Assembly: GCA_012845835.1 (NCBI GenBank)
Contig: JABAKD010000005.1
Location: forward strand, 13,577,205-13,641,204
Reading direction: 5' to 3'
DNA length: 64,000 nt
From: Undaria pinnatifida
Lineage: Eukaryota; Sar; Phaeophyceae; Laminariales; Alariaceae
A program made the position numbers and the translations under genes. The notes below the pieces were generated by a model. That model was not told where the DNA came from, made no database searches, and saw only the letters and a list, made by a program, of their open reading frames with translations. Positions 60,398-64,000 of this stretch are shown here, in pieces (position 1 is the stretch's first letter; each line of letters begins with the position of its first letter).

Positions 60398-61561
60398 TTG
60401 CACAGACTGAGCATCGCCCAGGAACAAAAGCTCAAGAGACAGCGAGTGGAAGGGGCTGGCGTGACACGTGCGGAATGGGTGGGGCCGACGGCCCCGAGCG
60501 ATCGAGATAAGCGGTGGGTCACGCGTGCATGGGATAGGCGCGAGGAGAAGGCGGCGAAGCAATTCAAAGACCGGAGGTTCTATCTCGGGCGGTGCGTAAG
60601 CGACCTGAGGGTCGGAGTGCAGACGAACGCGGCACATATCTTTCGGTTTCGAAAAGCCGAGTCTGGGAACGTGTCTGAGTTGCGCCACATCGCCCTCGAG
60701 GGTGTCGCTAGCGCGGGAGGTGGCCGGGCGGGCGCACATCGGTAGACATTCCGCGGGCGAGGACGCACGCCCGGCGGAAAGCCAGTCCCTCGCAGCGCAA
60801 TCGATTGTTCAATCAAGCGATGGCGATCATAGAGGTGTTCGAACTGACAACGCGATTGGGATTTGCTCAAGCTGGGTGAAATCGAAGACGCCCAGCGAGC
60901 CGCCGACGCCCCAGAAGCTACCGATACGCCCGCCGCCCAGCAGGAAGTAGAAGGCAAAGCGCGGCAGCACACGGGGGCAGCCTCGGTCATTCGGTTACGA
61001 AATTTGTAGGAAGAGATCGCCGCAAGTGTCGCGAACATTCCGGGAACATCCGACATAGAGGCCCGGGACGTCGCCGACCATGGCGCATACAATATCACTC
61101 TGTTTGCTCTTTGTCTTTAATCTGGGTCCATCTCCGAGCCGGGTCGCTGGCCGCGAGGTCCTCTTGAGTTTAGGACTGGAGGTGTGGAGGTATGTGTGGC
61201 ACTTGCCGAGTCGCGAGACGCACTACATCTCGGAAACATCATTGATACGGAATGGCGACAGCATGGGAGTAGTTGGCAAAAACATCTTGCTGGGCTCCGG
61301 TGTTCGTTGATCGCATCGATAGTAGGTGTTGACATCCGAGTGCAGCGTATACTGCTCGCTACAAACGGCAGTACATCGCTTTTGAAGGACATACATCGAA
61401 ACCTATCCGACCACATCGCGCGGGAGGATATTACGCATCTACGTGGTGGGGACCAACTGCATCGCGGCATCTCGTACTGCAGATGTCACCCCCCGCCCAG
61501 TATATGCCCAAAAAGGTGGGTACAAAAACTGTCATGCACAGCTCAATTTTGCGATTGTTGA
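60398..61561 (+). pseudogene. Unrecognised protein-like open frames, broken
   Basis: Plus-strand frames look more protein-like than the repeats around them. At 60398-60742 there is a basic, charged stretch including AWDRREEKAAKQFKDRRFYL. At about 60890-61080 an acidic stretch EIEDAQRAADAPEATDTPAA is interrupted by stops. At 61184-61561 the frame reads HLGNIIDTEWRQHGSSWQKH, then CSLIASIVGVDIRVQRILLA. Frame changes and stops separate them, so this is either a decayed gene or an intron-bearing gene whose junctions I could not place. No family recognised. Confidence 0.28.
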
Positions 61562-62219
61562 TACGGAATTTTAGCAACGCATTCTTGACGCCCGTACGAA
61601 ATTATGCCTTTCCTCTTTTTTTCTTTTCCAGATGAGTTTCGGGCGTTTTTTTTTTAGGAGGGGTTGATTTTTGGTCATATTTCTCGATAAAAAAGAAGGA
61701 AAAAAAAGTTCGGAACGGCACATCTCGGTGGGTGTATGAACAACACCGTGTCACTTTTTCATGTCCAACTGCGTAATATTGGGCTGTGCGTGGCCGATCT
61801 CCTGGTTCGACACGGTCTTGGCTGGCCCCTGCTCGTACGTACCAAGGAGTAACAAGGAGTACCAAGGAGCAACAGGGAGCAGCCATGAGCCACAGCTGCA
61901 GCGGCACTGGTATATACGACAATCACCACCAACACCACCACAACAGTACAGCAGCAGGCGTTGCCAATACACAGCACTGCTTAATACTACAATAGGACAG
62001 CACTACCAAAACAGTACAGCAGTAACCACGTAATCGCACAGCACCAGAAACGGCAGCAGATATTCTCGCAGAACGCCGGCAATCTCAGGAAGACGTTGCT
62101 GCTGTCGTCGCTCGTTTACACGCGCATGACTGCAATTACTATGTCTCTTGCTGCGCGAGCTATGCGCTGCCGGCATCGCCATCAGCATCGATCCCGCACA
62201 ACAAGAGATACTCTTACTA

Positions 62220-62372
62220 CATCACTATCGGCCCTCATATAACAAAGAGCTACCCTACCTGCCCTCTCATGACAAACGCTACACTACCGGCCCCTCTCAT
62301 AAGGAAGAGCTATAACCGGCCCCTCTCATAAGAAAGATATATTACCGGCCCTCTCACAAGAACGAGCTACAC
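62220..62372. repeat. Tandem repeat of about 32 bp with CCGGCCCTCTCA units
   Basis: About five units, ACCGGCCCCTCTCATAAG plus AAAGAGCTA. Confidence 0.85.
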
Positions 62373-62455
62373 AATATTTTCCCCCTAAATATAACGGGAG
62401 CAAGCAAGAAATTCGACGTATGTTTAAACCGTTGCATTGTAGCCAGCGTACTTAC

Positions 62456-62635
62456 GACGCCCCAATAACGAAATAAGAAATCTAGCCAAAAGCCAATACG
62501 GTATCCCGCTTTCTTATCAGCGGGCTGGGGTAGTATCATACGCGCAAATAGCAGTGCTAGTGTCGTACCGGAAGTAAAGGTGAGTGTGCTGACCACAGGC
62601 CATGCAGCGACGAAAGCCATGCTGCCATGGTGCCG
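62456..62635 (-). CDS. Possible exon of an unrecognised membrane protein
   Basis: A 60-codon open stretch is bounded by a pyrimidine-rich acceptor (TTTGACAG) and a consensus GTAAGT donor, phase 0. It contains SMAFVAAWPVVSTLTFTSGT and TLALLFARMILPQ, hydrophobic, then GFWLDFLFRYWGV. Just upstream on the same strand a separate frame (ATG 62747) encodes FVWLATAVGVVTAIVVVAAA, also membrane-like. No homolog recognised; it could be a repeat-derived coincidence. Confidence 0.28.
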
Positions 62636-63754
62636 CTGTCAAATCCAGAAATGTAGAAGGCGCGGCAAAGGCGAAGACCACGACGGCTGCGGCGACCACG
62701 ACGATAGCTGTCACAACTCCGACGGCGGTAGCCAGCCAGACGAACATGGACGGCGCGTACGCCCTCCAATCATTATGATTATGTCAAAGTTGTCTATATA
62801 TGGGAGTGGCGCCGGGATATACAAAAAAGATTCATATTTACGGACACGGACGGACCTACGCGCGTCCGCGCTCCAATCATTGTAATTCTGTAAAGTTGCC
62901 CTATTTTATGGGCGAGGAGCTGTGACGCAAATACACACGCGAATACACACCCGCGCTAGTGAGGAGCTGAGGAGTCCTTCCGATTCTTTCGTCGTGCTCG
63001 TTTGACTTTGTATTTCTCCGCTGCTGTTCAATTTTGATTGATTTCGTTCTGCGTTTTTCGTAAAATGTAACACTAGACACTAGAAAACAGACTCATTGCA
63101 TGGTAATGCAATTTGTCCATCTCCTCTCCATGTGCGATGTTCTATGTTGTACCTGGTTGTGGAGCACACTTTGGGGAAACGGTGCGTGGAACGTTCGTCG
63201 CACATGTACCATTAGAAGATTCCACAGACGCGATGGCCTATCTGAGGATCTTCCGATCAAACCATCAGACCGATGTGCCGAGGCCGAAGGGGTCTCATGA
63301 TCTACACGGCCGTTCCCTCTCTTCACAACCGACAACGCGGGGAAGACTCTCCCCTTGCCATGCATGAAAAGTGCTCTCGGTAGCGAGGTCACGCTTCCAC
63401 GGCACTTGGGAACCTCTCGCCGAGTAGCGGCTCTCTCTGTCGTGGACTGCTAGTACCTGTGACTTCGGAAATCTTATCCCATTTTCTCGGAACAAGAATC
63501 ACAACAGACCCATTCATTACAAATAACATTGTGCTGACAGCAATACTTCCAAGTATTGCAAATACACACACACTTAAGGTATTTTCCCAGGTGCTAGGTA
63601 CCAGGTATATGATAAGGTATAACCACAATATCCGGTATGTTACATACCATGGAACTTGCAAGGTGTATTTGGTCGGGTAGTCTATTGGTGCCTGGGTAGC
63701 CTACCCGCGGGAATAGCCTTCCAATGGACATAAATACCCGTACCAGTACTACGT

Positions 63755-63938
63755 ACAGTAGCGATCCTCCTTAAAGTACCGATTGCCCGCTATAGTGCCC
63801 GTGGAATCAATTGGCGCAGACGGAAACAACCAGAGTTGAGAGTATGCGGAGTAGTGCCGGTTGTCACTCGATAGTGCCGGTATTTCCCTCTACAGCGCAC
63901 ATACCGGCAATGCAGCGGGGCCACTACTGGCACTTGTA
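63755..63938. mobile_element. MITE-D copy at window end
   Basis: TACAGTAGCGATCCTCCTTA on the left and GCGGGGCCACTACTGG on the right, with the CCCGCTATAGTGCCCGTG interior. Confidence 0.6.
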
Positions 63939-64000
63939 GCAGTACCTCCGACGGACGACAGGGCACGGTGCGGGTAGTAATGCATTCCGTACTCTTTACC

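Larger units (their letters stand above)
57458..64000. other. Right-end region, mostly non-coding, with TIR elements and weak open frames
   Basis: It holds the pogo-like TIR element (58271-59289), a 48-bp direct duplication (about 58905-58995), broken open frames (60398-61561), a CTCTCATAAGAAAGAGCTA-type tandem repeat (about 62220-62372), a possible membrane exon (62456-62635) and a TATAGTGCCGG-family element at the very end. Confidence 0.5.

Overview
The window is nuclear DNA from a eukaryote with long, repeat-rich GT-AG introns and no operon structure. It is most likely a stramenopile and plausibly a brown alga. This is an inference from the gene content (ubiquitin E1, a UBA-tailed rhomboid-like protein and a eukaryotic bactofilin), from TTAGGG-type interstitial repeats, and from introns packed with microsatellites, minisatellites and MITE-like elements. 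I found no tRNA, rRNA or CRISPR array. Nearly all long open frames in the window are by-products of tandem repeats.

Three spliced genes can be assembled by hand with every junction in phase. (1) On the minus strand, 16174 to 1764 and running out of the window, lie 15 exons (1952 nt, 650 codons plus two bases) of a ubiquitin-activating enzyme E1 (UBA1). They carry both adenylation halves and the catalytic cysteine; the C-terminal part lies off the left edge. (2) On the plus strand, 22979 to 43750, ten exons encode a 393-399 residue UBAC2-like rhomboid-fold membrane protein with a glycine-rich linker and a C-terminal UBA domain. The first exon and the start of the second are less certain. (3) On the minus strand, 56655 to 53282, three exons encode about 140 residues of a bactofilin (polymer-forming beta-helix cytoskeletal protein), a family best known from bacteria. 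A possible further 5' exon is at 57401-57457.

The layout from left to right is: E1 introns and exons (1-16.2 kb); a repeat-rich divergent intergenic region between the E1 and UBAC2-like 5' ends (16.2-23 kb); the UBAC2-like gene (23-43.8 kb), whose 5.8-kb intron 6 contains a 1.75-kb hAT-like element; a convergent intergenic stretch of MITEs and satellites (43.8-53.3 kb) holding a possible CRIB-domain remnant; the bactofilin gene (53.3-57.5 kb); and a right end with a pogo-like TIR element and weak open-frame candidates (57.5-64 kb).

The most striking observation is that introns of all three genes carry decayed, same-strand partial copies of the adjacent exon edge. Each copy includes the splice-site flank, sits roughly 75-370 bp from the real exon, and often occurs as a ladder of two or three copies of increasing decay. 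I found clear cases beside E1 exons 4, 7, 8, 13 and 15, UBAC2-like exons 2, 4, 6, 7 and 8, and both edges of bactofilin exon A. This points to a recurrent process of local tandem duplication across exon-intron borders that enlarges introns and leaves spare splice sites. In three relics the donor GT reads GC.
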